Under the pieces are notes generated by a model, which had not been told where the DNA came from, made no database searches, and saw only the letters and a program-made list of their open reading frames with translations. Below are positions 36,475-44,297 of a stretch of DNA of 64,000 nt, one piece after another. The stretch is taken from NCBI GenBank assembly GCA_023457435.1, contig JAEWLS010000010.1, positions 98,211 through 162,210 on the forward strand. Direction: 5' to 3'. Numbering within the stretch: the first letter of the stretch is position 1; the number at the start of each line of letters is the position of its first letter. Source of the DNA: Pseudomonadota bacterium. GTDB taxonomy: Bacteria; Pseudomonadota; Alphaproteobacteria; Rhizobiales; Rhizobiaceae. A program made the translations under genes and the position numbers.

Positions 36475-38244
36475 ATGAGGCCGTCGCCCCTGTCCGGTCT
36501 TTGGCAGCCTTTCGCGCGCAGCCTTCGACTGCGCGTTCTCGTTTTCACGCTGGCCATTTTCGTCGCCATAGCCGTGCCGTCGAGCTACGTGTTCGTGAAG
36601 TTCGTCGACAGCACCGTGCTGAAGCTTGGCGCGCTGTTCGCCGAAAAGCAGGTTCTCTACGACCGGTACCGCGGCCTGGAAGCGCTAACACGCGAGACGG
36701 GACTTGCCGAAGCACTCACACGGGCGCCGGCGATGCGCGACTGGGCGCTTGAAGAGTCGGATCCGGCGAAGCGCCAGCGCGGCATGCGCGAACTCGAGCA
36801 CTACCGGCAGTCGTTTGCGGACGGCAGCGCATTCGTCGTCCTGGATGCCAGCGGCAACTACTACTTCGGCGACCGCGCACGCGGATTCTCCGAGGGAGAC
36901 GCACCCCGCTACTCGGTGAAGACCTCAAATCCGCGCGATGGCTGGTATTTTGCCACCCGCAGCGCCGGCGCCGGTTGCCACCTCAATGTCGATAGCGACG
37001 ACATCCTCGGCCTGACGAAAGTCTGGATAAACTGCGTCATGACGGAGGATGGCCGGCCGATAGGGATCATCGGCACCGGCATCGACTTGACGACGTTTCT
37101 CGCGGAGGTCGTGAACGTTAACCAGCCTGGCGTGAAGAGCATGTTCGTCGATCGTAGCGGCGCGATCCAGGCGAGCCGCGAGCGCGAGGACATCGACTTC
37201 CACAGTCTGACAAAGCAGTCCGGCGACCGAAAGACAGTGTTTCAGATGGCCGATGGCCGCGACAGCCGATTGAAGCTCGCGTCGATGTTTTCGCGCGCAT
37301 CGAGCGAAAGCGCCGCTGTCGTCGACTTCGTGGAGCTTGGCGGCAAGCGTACGCTTGTCGGTATCGGCTGGCTGGACAAGCTCGGATGGTACAATGTGAC
37401 GCTGATGGACGTGGACGCGATCATAGACCGCGGCATGTTTCGCCCGCTGGCGGCTCTCCTTGCCGCCATACTCGTAGGCGCCGCGGTTCTGGTCACCTTC
37501 CTGTTCCGTCGCACTGTCCTCGACAGGCTGGCTGCCGTCGAGCGCGACGTGACAAAGGTCGAGCGCGGCGACTACCGTCTCGGCAATCCGGATCCTCGAA
37601 CCGACGAGATCGGCCGCCTCTCCCGGGCGCTGCACGCCACCGCCCAAAGCATCGCGCGGACCACGTCGACGCTCGAGGAGACAGTCCGCGACCGCACGCG
37701 CAAGCTTGCCGAGATCGCCTACGTCGATCCGCTGACCGGCATACTGAACCGCCGTGGCTTTGCGGACGCGTTCGCCCATGCGATGCGCCGCGCGCGGCGA
37801 ACCGGATCGCACCCGGGCCTGCTGCTACTGGACATCGACCACTTCAAGAAGGTCAACGACATGCACGGCCATGCAGCCGGCGATGCGATCATGGTCGAGA
37901 CCGCGCAGCGCCTTAGGGCAACGCTGCGCGACGGCGATTGCGCCGGGCGCTGGGGCGGCGACGAATTCGTCGTGATGATCACCGACGCCGACGCCGTCGG
38001 CCTGCAAACCGCGGCGCTTCGCGTTCTCAACGCGATACGCGGGCAGCCCTTCGAATATGCGCCAGGCGAGCGCATTCGACTGACCACGAGCCTGGGCGGG
38101 CATATCGCGAGCGAGGGGGAGCCGCTCGAACTAGTTGGCCACAAGGCCGATCTGGCCTTGTACGCGGCTAAAGCAGCCGGTCGAAACCGGTTCGTTGTCT
38201 TCGATGCGTCCCGCGACCACGCGGCAGGTTCGCGCGTCGCCTAG
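36475..38244 (+). CDS. Membrane diguanylate cyclase with Cache-like sensor and HAMP
   Basis: A 589-residue c-di-GMP synthase. A first membrane helix (about 18-40) and a second (about 322-342) bracket a periplasmic sensor of about 280 residues that looks like a double Cache domain (VVLDASGNYYFGDRARGFSE; IGIIGTGIDLTTFLAEV). A HAMP linker follows and then the GGDEF domain, with an intact active site RWGGDEF (GGDEF 494-498) and an intact inhibitory RxxD site (Arg485, Asp488). It should therefore be active and feedback-inhibited. There is no EAL domain. The gene stands alone. Confidence 0.93.
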   Translation: MRPSPLSGLWQPFARSLRLRVLVFTLAIFVAIAVPSSYVFVKFVDSTVLKLGALFAEKQVLYDRYRGLEALTRETGLAEALTRAPAMRDWALEESDPAKRQRGMRELEHYRQSFADGSAFVVLDASGNYYFGDRARGFSEGDAPRYSVKTSNPRDGWYFATRSAGAGCHLNVDSDDILGLTKVWINCVMTEDGRPIGIIGTGIDLTTFLAEVVNVNQPGVKSMFVDRSGAIQASREREDIDFHSLTKQSGDRKTVFQMADGRDSRLKLASMFSRASSESAAVVDFVELGGKRTLVGIGWLDKLGWYNVTLMDVDAIIDRGMFRPLAALLAAILVGAAVLVTFLFRRTVLDRLAAVERDVTKVERGDYRLGNPDPRTDEIGRLSRALHATAQSIARTTSTLEETVRDRTRKLAEIAYVDPLTGILNRRGFADAFAHAMRRARRTGSHPGLLLLDIDHFKKVNDMHGHAAGDAIMVETAQRLRATLRDGDCAGRWGGDEFVVMITDADAVGLQTAALRVLNAIRGQPFEYAPGERIRLTTSLGGHIASEGEPLELVGHKADLALYAAKAAGRNRFVVFDASRDHAAGSRVA

Positions 38245-38301
38245 AACTGTCGAACTCGTTGAAACGTTACACGTCGTGAACCGCAGATGGGACCCGAGCC
38301 G

Positions 38302-38327
38302 GGAACCATATGCGGTGTGCTCCCGTT
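38302..38327 (+). promoter_or_regulatory. EcfG-type general stress response promoter
   Basis: GGAAC at 38302-38306 and CGTT at 38324-38327 are 17 bases apart, a perfect match to the EcfG consensus of Alphaproteobacteria (GGAAC-N16/17-CGTT). The -10 element ends 44 bases before the SH3-protein ATG, a normal distance. Stress induction is inferred. Confidence 0.8.
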
Positions 38328-38371
38328 GGGGCGCCATGAGCGGGGTAGCAACGATTTCAAGGAGTTTAACA

Positions 38372-39094
38372 ATGAAGAAGATCATGATCGCCAGTGCCGC
38401 CGCGGCTTTGATGTCCGTTTCGGGCGCCGCCTATGCACAGCAGATGGTCGTCGCCTCGAGCGACCTCAACGTGCGCTCCGGCCCAGGCACGAACTACCGC
38501 GTCGTCGGTGCAATCGGCGCCAACGACTCCGCCTCCGTCCTGCGCTGCTCGGGCAGCTGGTGCCAGGTAAGCTATGCCGGCGGCGAGGGCTGGGTTTCCT
38601 CGCGGTTCCTCTCTGAGGGTGAGGCCCGTATGTCCGGCGGTCGCACGAATGCCGGTGTAGCCTCCGGCGCTGCGACCGGCGCGATCGGCGGCGCACTGAT
38701 CGGCGGCCCGATCGGAGCCGTCGTCGGCGGTCTGGCCGGTGCGACGGTCGGCGCAGGTGCCGACGTCGCGGCTGAAGAGCGCGGCGGACGCGGTACCGGT
38801 ACGGCGACCGGCGTCACCACTGGTGCCATCGGCGGCGCCTTGATCGGCGGCCCGGTAGGTGCTGTCGTCGGCGGCATCGCCGGCGGCGCGATCGGTGCCG
38901 GTGCCGATAGCGCGCGCGGCGGCGTTTATGTGGACGACACCGTCGTCGGCTCGACGATCCCGGACACCATCTCGCCGGATCTGATCCCGAACCGGGCGCA
39001 GAACAATCCTCCGGAGTTCACCACGATGAACTACGGCGGTCGCACCATCCAGGTGGAAACGGCGACCGGCAAGGTGGTTCGCGTTCTGCGCTAA
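38372..39094 (+). CDS. Exported SH3b / glycine-zipper protein
   Basis: A 240-residue exported protein. The signal peptide ends at AAYAQ; a bacterial SH3 domain covers about 24-82 (VVASSDLNVRSGPGTNYRVV to EGWVSSRFL) and probably binds peptidoglycan. Two glycine-zipper repeats of 30 residues (102-131 and 150-179, 25 of 30 identical) could insert in or oligomerise at a membrane. The C-terminus (NPPEFTTMNYGGRTIQVE) resembles DUF1236-type tails of rhizobial envelope proteins. AAGGAG precedes the ATG by seven bases. An EcfG promoter lies upstream, suggesting envelope protection under stress. Confidence 0.85.
   Translation: MKKIMIASAAAALMSVSGAAYAQQMVVASSDLNVRSGPGTNYRVVGAIGANDSASVLRCSGSWCQVSYAGGEGWVSSRFLSEGEARMSGGRTNAGVASGAATGAIGGALIGGPIGAVVGGLAGATVGAGADVAAEERGGRGTGTATGVTTGAIGGALIGGPVGAVVGGIAGGAIGAGADSARGGVYVDDTVVGSTIPDTISPDLIPNRAQNNPPEFTTMNYGGRTIQVETATGKVVRVLR
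38675..38908 (+). repeat. Tandem glycine-zipper coding repeat
   Basis: Two 90-base units, 38675-38764 and 38819-38908, encode near-identical 30-residue glycine-zipper segments separated by an 18-residue charged linker (VAAEERGGRGTGTATGVT). The DNA similarity indicates an internal duplication within the SH3b gene. Confidence 0.75.
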
Positions 39095-39117
39095 CCGCAT
39101 CAAGCAGTCATGTATGT

Positions 39118-39143
39118 GGCCGTCGCCCTCGCGGGCGGCGGCC
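39118..39143 (+). terminator. GC-rich hairpin after the SH3b gene
   Basis: An 11-bp stem (GGCCGTCGCCC with GGGCGGCGGCC, one G-T wobble) and a TCGC loop begin 24 bases after the stop codon. No T-run follows, so it is a weak intrinsic terminator or an mRNA 3'-end protecting hairpin. The EcfG promoter of the next gene starts 11 bases further on. Confidence 0.55.
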
Positions 39144-39153
39144 GCAACATCGT

Positions 39154-39178
39154 GGAACCCCACTGCAAATGATACGTT
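39154..39178 (+). promoter_or_regulatory. EcfG-type general stress response promoter (second)
   Basis: GGAAC at 39154-39158 and CGTT at 39175-39178 with a 16-base spacer match the EcfG consensus perfectly. The -10 element ends 26 bases before the zinc-peptidase ATG at 39205. This is the second such promoter within 900 bases. Confidence 0.8.
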
Positions 39179-39204
39179 AGGTACCGCTCAGCGGGGCTAC
39201 TTCC

Positions 39205-40314
39205 ATGAAGATGTTTTCCTGCCCGAATTGCTCGGGCCGATTGTACTTTGAGAACGCAGCCTGCCTGCGATGCGGGACGAACGTCGTCTATCGACCGTTC
39301 ACGGCCGATTTCGCCCCGGTTCCGTCCCCGGGTGTCTTCACCTGCTCAAACGCTTCCGAATGCGCCTGCAACTGGGCTGTAGACGCGGAAGGCGACCTTT
39401 GCGCGGCGTGCCGCCTGACCCGGACGATTCCGGATCTCACCATCGAGGGCAACCGTCATCGCTGGATCAAGGTGGAGGGCGCGAAGAAGCGCGCCGTCTA
39501 CACGCTTATCGCGTTCGGGCTGGACATCTCGCCGAAGCTCAGTCCCGGTGACGAGTTTGGCCTGGCCTTCGACCTGCTCGGTGACGAGGTCACCGGTGGC
39601 GGAGGCCCGGGCGGCGAGCGGGTGCTCACTGGTCACGACAACGGCAATATCACGCTCAACATCGCCGAGGCGGACGCTCCGGAGCGGGAGAAGATGCGCA
39701 TCGCCATGGGCGAACGCTACCGGACCGTGCTCGGCCACTTCCGCCATGAACTCGGGCACTATTACTGGGATCGGCTGATCCGCGACGACAACGCCTGGCT
39801 GGACCGGTTTCGCGCGGTGTTCGGTGACGAGACCAAGGACTACATGGCGGCGCTCAACCGGCACTACAGCGAGGGCGCGCCGTTCGACTGGCAGCAGCGC
39901 CACGTGTCGCCCTATGCGGCCAGCCATCCGTGGGAAGACTGGGCCGAGCACTGGGCGCACTACATACACATCACGGACACGCTGGAGATGGTCGCGGCGC
40001 TCAACTTCCCTCTTGGCCGGCTCGACGCGCCCGGCGCACGGGACCTGCCGCCGAACGAGGCGAACTATGCCGATCGCACTGCGCGTCGCGAGGCGTTGCC
40101 TGCCGCTCTTCTCCCCGTCGAGTTCGACGACATACTGAAGCGGTGGCTGGTGCTGTCCGAGGCGTCGAACGCCATCAATCGCTGCATGGGTCTTCCGGAT
40201 CTCTATCCGTTCGTGATCTCCGAAGTCGCGGCCGAGAAGCTGCGCTTCGTCCACGAACTGATGAAAGAGCGGATCGCCAAGAAGCTGTCGGAATCCGAGC
40301 GGCAGGTGGCGTAG
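39205..40314 (+). CDS. Putative zinc-binding metallopeptidase (Peptidase_Mx type)
   Basis: A 369-residue protein with an N-terminal zinc ribbon (Cys6-x2-Cys9 and Cys20-x2-Cys23), a second cysteine cluster (Cys53/55 and Cys66/69), and a metallopeptidase domain with HELGHYYWD at 181-189, where His181, Glu182 and His185 fit an HExxH zinc site; HPWEDWAEHWAHY (about 235-247) may supply the third ligand. It lacks a signal peptide, so it should be cytoplasmic. The family is uncharacterised. An EcfG promoter directly upstream suggests a role in stress proteolysis. Confidence 0.85.
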   Translation: MKMFSCPNCSGRLYFENAACLRCGTNVVYRPFTADFAPVPSPGVFTCSNASECACNWAVDAEGDLCAACRLTRTIPDLTIEGNRHRWIKVEGAKKRAVYTLIAFGLDISPKLSPGDEFGLAFDLLGDEVTGGGGPGGERVLTGHDNGNITLNIAEADAPEREKMRIAMGERYRTVLGHFRHELGHYYWDRLIRDDNAWLDRFRAVFGDETKDYMAALNRHYSEGAPFDWQQRHVSPYAASHPWEDWAEHWAHYIHITDTLEMVAALNFPLGRLDAPGARDLPPNEANYADRTARREALPAALLPVEFDDILKRWLVLSEASNAINRCMGLPDLYPFVISEVAAEKLRFVHELMKERIAKKLSESERQVA

Positions 40315-40316
40315 CC

Positions 40317-40346
40317 TTGACTTTTATGCTCGCGTCCTGTCTATCG
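40317..40346 (+). promoter_or_regulatory. Candidate sigma-70 promoter upstream of ffh leader
   Basis: CTTGACT at 40316-40322 matches the rhizobial -35 element (CTTGAC); 18 bases later CTATCG (40341-40346) is a poor -10 (consensus CTATAT). It starts just after the peptidase stop. A transcript from here would run about 115 bases to the terminator-like hairpin at 40434-40467 and then into ffh. Confidence 0.35.
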
Positions 40347-40433
40347 CCCGCGAAATCCCGCGACGAGTGACCAACTCCGAGCAGCCGACCGGGGCGGCGC
40401 TGACCTGATCAGCGCAACGATCCCGGAGGTCAA

Positions 40434-40467
40434 CACCCGGCAGCGCAATGCGCCCCCGGGTGCTTTT
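40434..40467 (+). terminator. Rho-independent terminator between the peptidase gene and ffh
   Basis: A compound hairpin: outer stem CACCCGG (40434-40440) with CCGGGTG (40456-40462), inner stem GCGC/GCGC around an AAT loop, followed by CTTTT. It lies 120 bases after the peptidase stop and 78 bases before the ffh ATG. It may end the peptidase transcript or attenuate read-through into ffh. Confidence 0.75.
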
Positions 40468-40544
40468 CGGCTTTGCACTGTTGGTCGCTCCGCCTGCGGA
40501 CACTACCTCTCGGGCAGTTCAGCCAGAGAGATCGGAAAGACCGG

Positions 40545-42107
40545 ATGTTCGAAAACCTCCAGGAGCGCCTTGGCTCCATCCTGAACGGCCTGACGGGACG
40601 CGGCGCGCTGAGCGAAGCCGACGTGTCCGCGGCGCTGCGCGAGGTACGCCGCGCGCTGCTCGAGGCCGACGTGGCGCTGGAGGTGGTTCGCTCCTTCACC
40701 GAGAAGGTCCGCGAGAAGGCGGTAGGCGCCTCGGTCCTGAAGTCGATCAAGCCGGGGCAGATGGTCGTCAAGATCGTCCATGACGAGCTCATCGACATGC
40801 TCGGCGCGGAAGGCGTCGCTGTCGATCTCAACGCACCCGCGCCCGTTGTCCTGATGATGGTCGGTCTGCAGGGTTCCGGCAAGACGACCACTTCCGCCAA
40901 GATCGCGAAGCGACTGAGCGACCGACAGAACAAGAAAGTTCTGATGGCGTCGCTCGATACGCGGCGCCCGGCCGCGCAGGAGCAGTTGCGCCAGCTTGGC
41001 GAGCAGACAGGCGTCGCGACGCTGCCGATCGTCGCCGGGCAAACACCGGTCGACATCGCGCGGCGCGCGGTGCAGGCCGCCAAGCTCGGCGGTCATGACG
41101 TCGTCATCCTCGACACCGCCGGCCGTACGCACATCGACGAGCCGCTGATGGTCGAGATGGCCGAGATCAAACGTGCGGCGAACCCGCACGAGATCCTGCT
41201 GGTCGCGGATTCGCTGACCGGCCAGGACGCCGTCAACCTTGCCCGCAACTTCGACGAAAGAGTCGGCATCACCGGCCTCGTCCTAACCCGCATGGACGGC
41301 GACGGCCGTGGCGGCGCGGCGCTTTCGATGCGCGCCGTTACCGGCAAGCCGATCAAGCTGATCGGTGTCGGCGAGAAGATGGACGCTCTGGAAGAGTTCC
41401 ATCCCCGGCGCATCGCCGACCGCATCCTCGGCATGGGCGACATCGTCAGCCTGGTCGAGAAGGCGGCCGAGAACATCGACGCGGAAAAAGCCGCGGCGAT
41501 GGCCAAGAAGATGCAGGCCGGCAAGTTCGACTTGAACGACCTCGCCGACCAGCTGCGCCAGATGCAGAAAATGGGCGGCATGGGCGGCCTGATGGGCATG
41601 ATGCCCGGCATGGGCAAGATGAAGGACCAGATGGCTGCCGCCGGCCTCGACGACCGGATGTTCGGCCAGCAGCTCGCCATCATCGGCTCGATGACCAAGG
41701 CGGAGCGCGCCAACCCGGACATGCTGAAGCACAGCCGCAAGGTGCGCATCGCCAAGGGCTCGGGCACCGACGCTGCGGCGATCAACAAGCTGCTGAAGAT
41801 GCATCGCCAGATGGCCGACATGATGAAGGCCATGGGCGGCAAGGGCAAAGGCGGCGGCATGATGCGGGCCGCAATGGGCGGACTCGCGTCCAAGATGGGA
41901 CTTGGCGGGCTTATGGGCGGCGGCATGCCGGACCTTTCGAACCTGGACCCGAAGCAGCTCGAGGCGTTGCAGAAGCAGGCCGAGGCGGCCGGTCTCGGCG
42001 GCGGGTTGCCCAAGGGTCTGCCTGGCGGCCTTCCCGGTCTTGGCGCATCGAAGCTCCCCGGCCTGCCGGGTGGGTTCCCGGGCCTGCCGAAGGGCCCGAA
42101 AAGATGA
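40545..42107 (+). CDS. ffh: Signal recognition particle protein Ffh
   Basis: The GTPase of the bacterial SRP, which binds 4.5S RNA and signal sequences and docks with FtsY. The N domain is followed by the G domain with P loop GLQGSGKTTT (about residues 107-116), DTRRPAAQEQL, DTAGRTHID and TRMDGDGRGG. The Met-rich M domain (from about 325) has repeated Gly-Met runs and ends in a Gly/Leu/Pro-rich tail that makes the protein 520 residues, longer than E. coli Ffh (about 450). GGAAAG precedes the ATG. It overlaps the GNAT gene by four bases. Confidence 0.97.
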   Translation: MFENLQERLGSILNGLTGRGALSEADVSAALREVRRALLEADVALEVVRSFTEKVREKAVGASVLKSIKPGQMVVKIVHDELIDMLGAEGVAVDLNAPAPVVLMMVGLQGSGKTTTSAKIAKRLSDRQNKKVLMASLDTRRPAAQEQLRQLGEQTGVATLPIVAGQTPVDIARRAVQAAKLGGHDVVILDTAGRTHIDEPLMVEMAEIKRAANPHEILLVADSLTGQDAVNLARNFDERVGITGLVLTRMDGDGRGGAALSMRAVTGKPIKLIGVGEKMDALEEFHPRRIADRILGMGDIVSLVEKAAENIDAEKAAAMAKKMQAGKFDLNDLADQLRQMQKMGGMGGLMGMMPGMGKMKDQMAAAGLDDRMFGQQLAIIGSMTKAERANPDMLKHSRKVRIAKGSGTDAAAINKLLKMHRQMADMMKAMGGKGKGGGMMRAAMGGLASKMGLGGLMGGGMPDLSNLDPKQLEALQKQAEAAGLGGGLPKGLPGGLPGLGASKLPGLPGGFPGLPKGPKR

Positions 42108-42628
42108 CGACTCCGCGCGTCGAGACGGAGCGGCTGGTACTGCGCGGCTTTACCCGTGCAGACTTCGAGGCGTTCGCCGGCTTCTTCGCCGACGACGTCG
42201 CAACGCGCTTCGTCGGCGGCACGATGACCCGTCCGCGGGCACATACCGTCATGTCTGCCTTCGCAGGACAGTGGGAACTCTACGGACTTGGCCAGTGGGC
42301 GGTCGAGCCCAAGGCCGGCGGCGGGCTTGCAGGGTTCGTCGGGTACATCAATCCACCCGACTGGCCGGAGCCTGAGATCGGCTGGACAGTGCTGCCGCAG
42401 TTCCAAGGGTGCGGCATCGCGACCGAGGCCTCCCACAAGGCGCGCCGCGAGATTGCTCGCCGCGGCGGCCCGTGCAGGCTCGTGAGCTACATCGACAGCC
42501 AGAATGCGCCTTCTATCCGCGTGGCGGAGAAGCTCGGTGCGCAACGCGACGGGCCGGTCGAGCTGCGTGGTGCCGCCGTCGATGTCTGGCGCCATCCCGC
42601 GCTGACGCGAGAGGGGGAACTCGCATGA
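42104..42628 (+). CDS. GNAT-family (RimJ/RimL-like) N-acetyltransferase
   Basis: A 174-residue acetyltransferase of the RimJ/RimL subgroup. It starts with the typical VETERLVLRGFTRADFEAF and has the acetyl-CoA loop LPQFQGCGIATEASHKAR (about 99-116) and NAPSIRVAEKLGAQ near the C-terminus. It may modify a protein N-terminus or a small molecule. It overlaps ffh upstream and the chorismate mutase gene downstream, each by ATGA, so all three are translationally coupled. Confidence 0.9.
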   Translation: MTTPRVETERLVLRGFTRADFEAFAGFFADDVATRFVGGTMTRPRAHTVMSAFAGQWELYGLGQWAVEPKAGGGLAGFVGYINPPDWPEPEIGWTVLPQFQGCGIATEASHKARREIARRGGPCRLVSYIDSQNAPSIRVAEKLGAQRDGPVELRGAAVDVWRHPALTREGELA

Positions 42629-42933
42629 ACGAAGCCGAGAAAGCACGCGCCGTGCTGGCGAAGTATCGCGCGTCGATCGACAACATCGACGCCGCGCTGA
42701 TCCACATGCTGGCCGAGCGTTTTCGCTGCACGCAGGAAGTCGGCAAGCTGAAGGCGGAGCACGGCCTGCCGCCTGCCGATCCGTCGCGCGAAGCGCAGCA
42801 GATCGCGCGGCTCCGCCGGCTGGCCGACGATGCCCAACTCGACCCCGACTTTGCCGAGAAGTTCCTCAACTTCATCGTCAAGGAAGTCATCCGCCATCAC
42901 GAGGCCATCGCGGCAGACGCGAAAGCTCGCTGA
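42625..42933 (+). CDS. Chorismate mutase (AroQ class, type II)
   Basis: A 102-residue all-helical chorismate mutase that rearranges chorismate to prephenate for Phe/Tyr synthesis. AroQ active-site features are visible: LAKYRASIDNIDAALIHMLAERF, then RCTQEVGKLKAEHGLPPADP and REAQQIARLRRLAD, supplying the Arg/Lys residues that bind the two carboxylates. A stand-alone mutase between ffh and rpsP is a recurrent alphaproteobacterial arrangement. The start ATG overlaps the GNAT stop. Confidence 0.93.
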   Translation: MNEAEKARAVLAKYRASIDNIDAALIHMLAERFRCTQEVGKLKAEHGLPPADPSREAQQIARLRRLADDAQLDPDFAEKFLNFIVKEVIRHHEAIAADAKAR

Positions 42934-42976
42934 ACATGCTCAAGATCAAACAAACAGACGTTCTAGGAGAAATATA

Positions 42977-43363
42977 ATGTCACTGAAGATCCGCCTCGCT
43001 CGCGCCGGGTCCAAGAAGCGCCCGTACTACCATGTCGTGATCGCCGATGTGCGCAGCCCGCGCGATGGCCGCTTTATCGAGCAGGTGGGTTCATGGAATC
43101 CGCTGCTTTCCGACGACGCTGCGCGCGTCAAGCTGGACGAGGAGCGCATCCGCCATTGGCTGAGCAAAGGCGCGCTGCCCACCGATCGCGTGGCCCGCTT
43201 CCTGGACACCGCGGGTCTGGTGAAGCGCGAGACGCGCAGCAACCCGAACAAGGCGCAGCCGGGCAAGAAGGCGCAGGAACGTGCCGCCGCGGCGAAGGCT
43301 GCCGAGGAAGCAGCTGCCGCCAAGGCAGCGGCCGCAGCCGAGGCACCTGCCGCCAGCGAATAA
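42977..43363 (+). CDS. rpsP: 30S ribosomal protein S16
   Basis: A 128-residue bS16 of the small subunit body. The conserved N-terminus MSLKIRLARAGSKKRPYYHV and the block GRFIEQVGSWNPL are present; the last 40 residues are an Ala/Lys-rich tail typical of Rhizobiales. TAGGAGA precedes the ATG by eight bases. Unlike the common order, rimM and trmD do not follow: the next gene, exoD-like, is convergent, so the rpsP-rimM-trmD-rplS string is broken here. Confidence 0.97.
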   Translation: MSLKIRLARAGSKKRPYYHVVIADVRSPRDGRFIEQVGSWNPLLSDDAARVKLDEERIRHWLSKGALPTDRVARFLDTAGLVKRETRSNPNKAQPGKKAQERAAAAKAAEEAAAAKAAAAAEAPAASE

Positions 43364-43420
43364 TCGGGTGCTTGCAGCCATTGGGGGGGGTCGGGCAGAG
43401 ATGCCCGGCCCTCGCTTCGT

Positions 43421-44056
43421 TCAGCCGCCGAAGATCGACAGCAGTCCGCGGCCGGCCGCATAGGCGGCAAGCGCCAGCGCCGCAAAATAGATGATCGTGA
43501 CAACGTTCATCGCATGCCCGGACAGCACCAGCAGGCCGTCCCGCTGCGAGATACCGGCGCAGAGGAACAGGATAGCAAGCGCAGGCAAAGTGTTCGAAAA
43601 CGGCACCAGGCCGAGCGGGATCATCAGCAATGCCGCACCGAGCATCAGCCCCAAACCGTTGACACGCTGCATCAGCCGCCCGTCCGTGAAGCCGGTAAGG
43701 CGAGGGCGGATGACCCGTTCTATCTTCTCGAGATATTCCGACCCCTTGCGAAGCACGGGCTTCAGCTTTTCCGTCGAGATCGGCCGGTCCTGGAGCCGGT
43801 CGGGCAGCCACGGCGGACGGTCGAGCGTCACGCCGATCGAAATCAGGAATATGCCAAGTCCGAAGACGGTGCTGACCCCCGGAATGGACACCGGGATGAG
43901 AAACGGAATCGTCAGCAGCGCCGCGATGAAAAGCAGGCCGTGCTCGCCGATCGTGCCAATAAGCGTCCGCATCGTGACGGTTTGCCCGTCGATAGCCTCG
44001 ATGGCCCGCTGAAGCGCCTGTCGCATCGTCTCGGGCTGTGCGCCGCTGGCTGGCAT
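43421..44056 (-). CDS. ExoD-family exopolysaccharide synthesis protein
   Basis: A 211-residue inner-membrane protein of the ExoD family, with helices around residues 38-75 and 130-205 and the family block TIPFLIPVSIPGVSTVFGLG. ExoD in Sinorhizobium meliloti affects exopolysaccharide production, nodule invasion and alkaline tolerance; the biochemical role is unknown. It converges on rpsP. The 57-base gap holds a G8 run and a short CGGGCA-GAGA-TGCCCG hairpin (43392-43407) without a T-run. Confidence 0.88.
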   Translation of the reverse strand: MPASGAQPETMRQALQRAIEAIDGQTVTMRTLIGTIGEHGLLFIAALLTIPFLIPVSIPGVSTVFGLGIFLISIGVTLDRPPWLPDRLQDRPISTEKLKPVLRKGSEYLEKIERVIRPRLTGFTDGRLMQRVNGLGLMLGAALLMIPLGLVPFSNTLPALAILFLCAGISQRDGLLVLSGHAMNVVTIIYFAALALAAYAAGRGLLSIFGG

Positions 44057-44219
44057 GTCGTCTGCTCCTGGCCTCGCGTCAATAAGGCGGTTCGGTTCGA
44101 AGGCGCAAGATTATTTCCGCCGCGTGTGATTTTCGGAAATGCCGGTCGCGAGGAAGCACGTTCGGGAGACCGTTCTTGGCGAAATGAAAAAATCGCGCGA
44201 AATTATTTGACGCGGTGTA

Positions 44220-44234
44220 TGTCCAGGATGGACA
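44220..44234. promoter_or_regulatory. Short palindrome in the leader of the indolepyruvate oxidoreductase gene
   Basis: TGTCCA-GGA-TGGACA is a 6-3-6 inverted repeat 63 bases before the ATG at 44298. It could be a regulator half-site pair, for example of a Lrp/AsnC-type protein, but short repeats of this size also arise by chance. Confidence 0.3.
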
Positions 44235-44297
44235 GTGGTGACGGGCGACACGCGAATCCGCGCGCCGCATGGCGTTGGCGCGTCGAGGAGTGACCTT

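Noticed and set aside
40315..40544. Possible SRP (4.5S) RNA gene directly upstream of ffh
   Set aside because: The conserved core with its GGAA tetraloop and AGCAG internal loop is not present; only a terminator-like hairpin and a weak promoter can be supported.
43383..43407. G8 tract with a CGGGCA/TGCCCG hairpin between rpsP and the exoD-like gene, read as a terminator
   Set aside because: There is no T-run on either strand and the stem is only six pairs, so it is mentioned but not annotated as a terminator.
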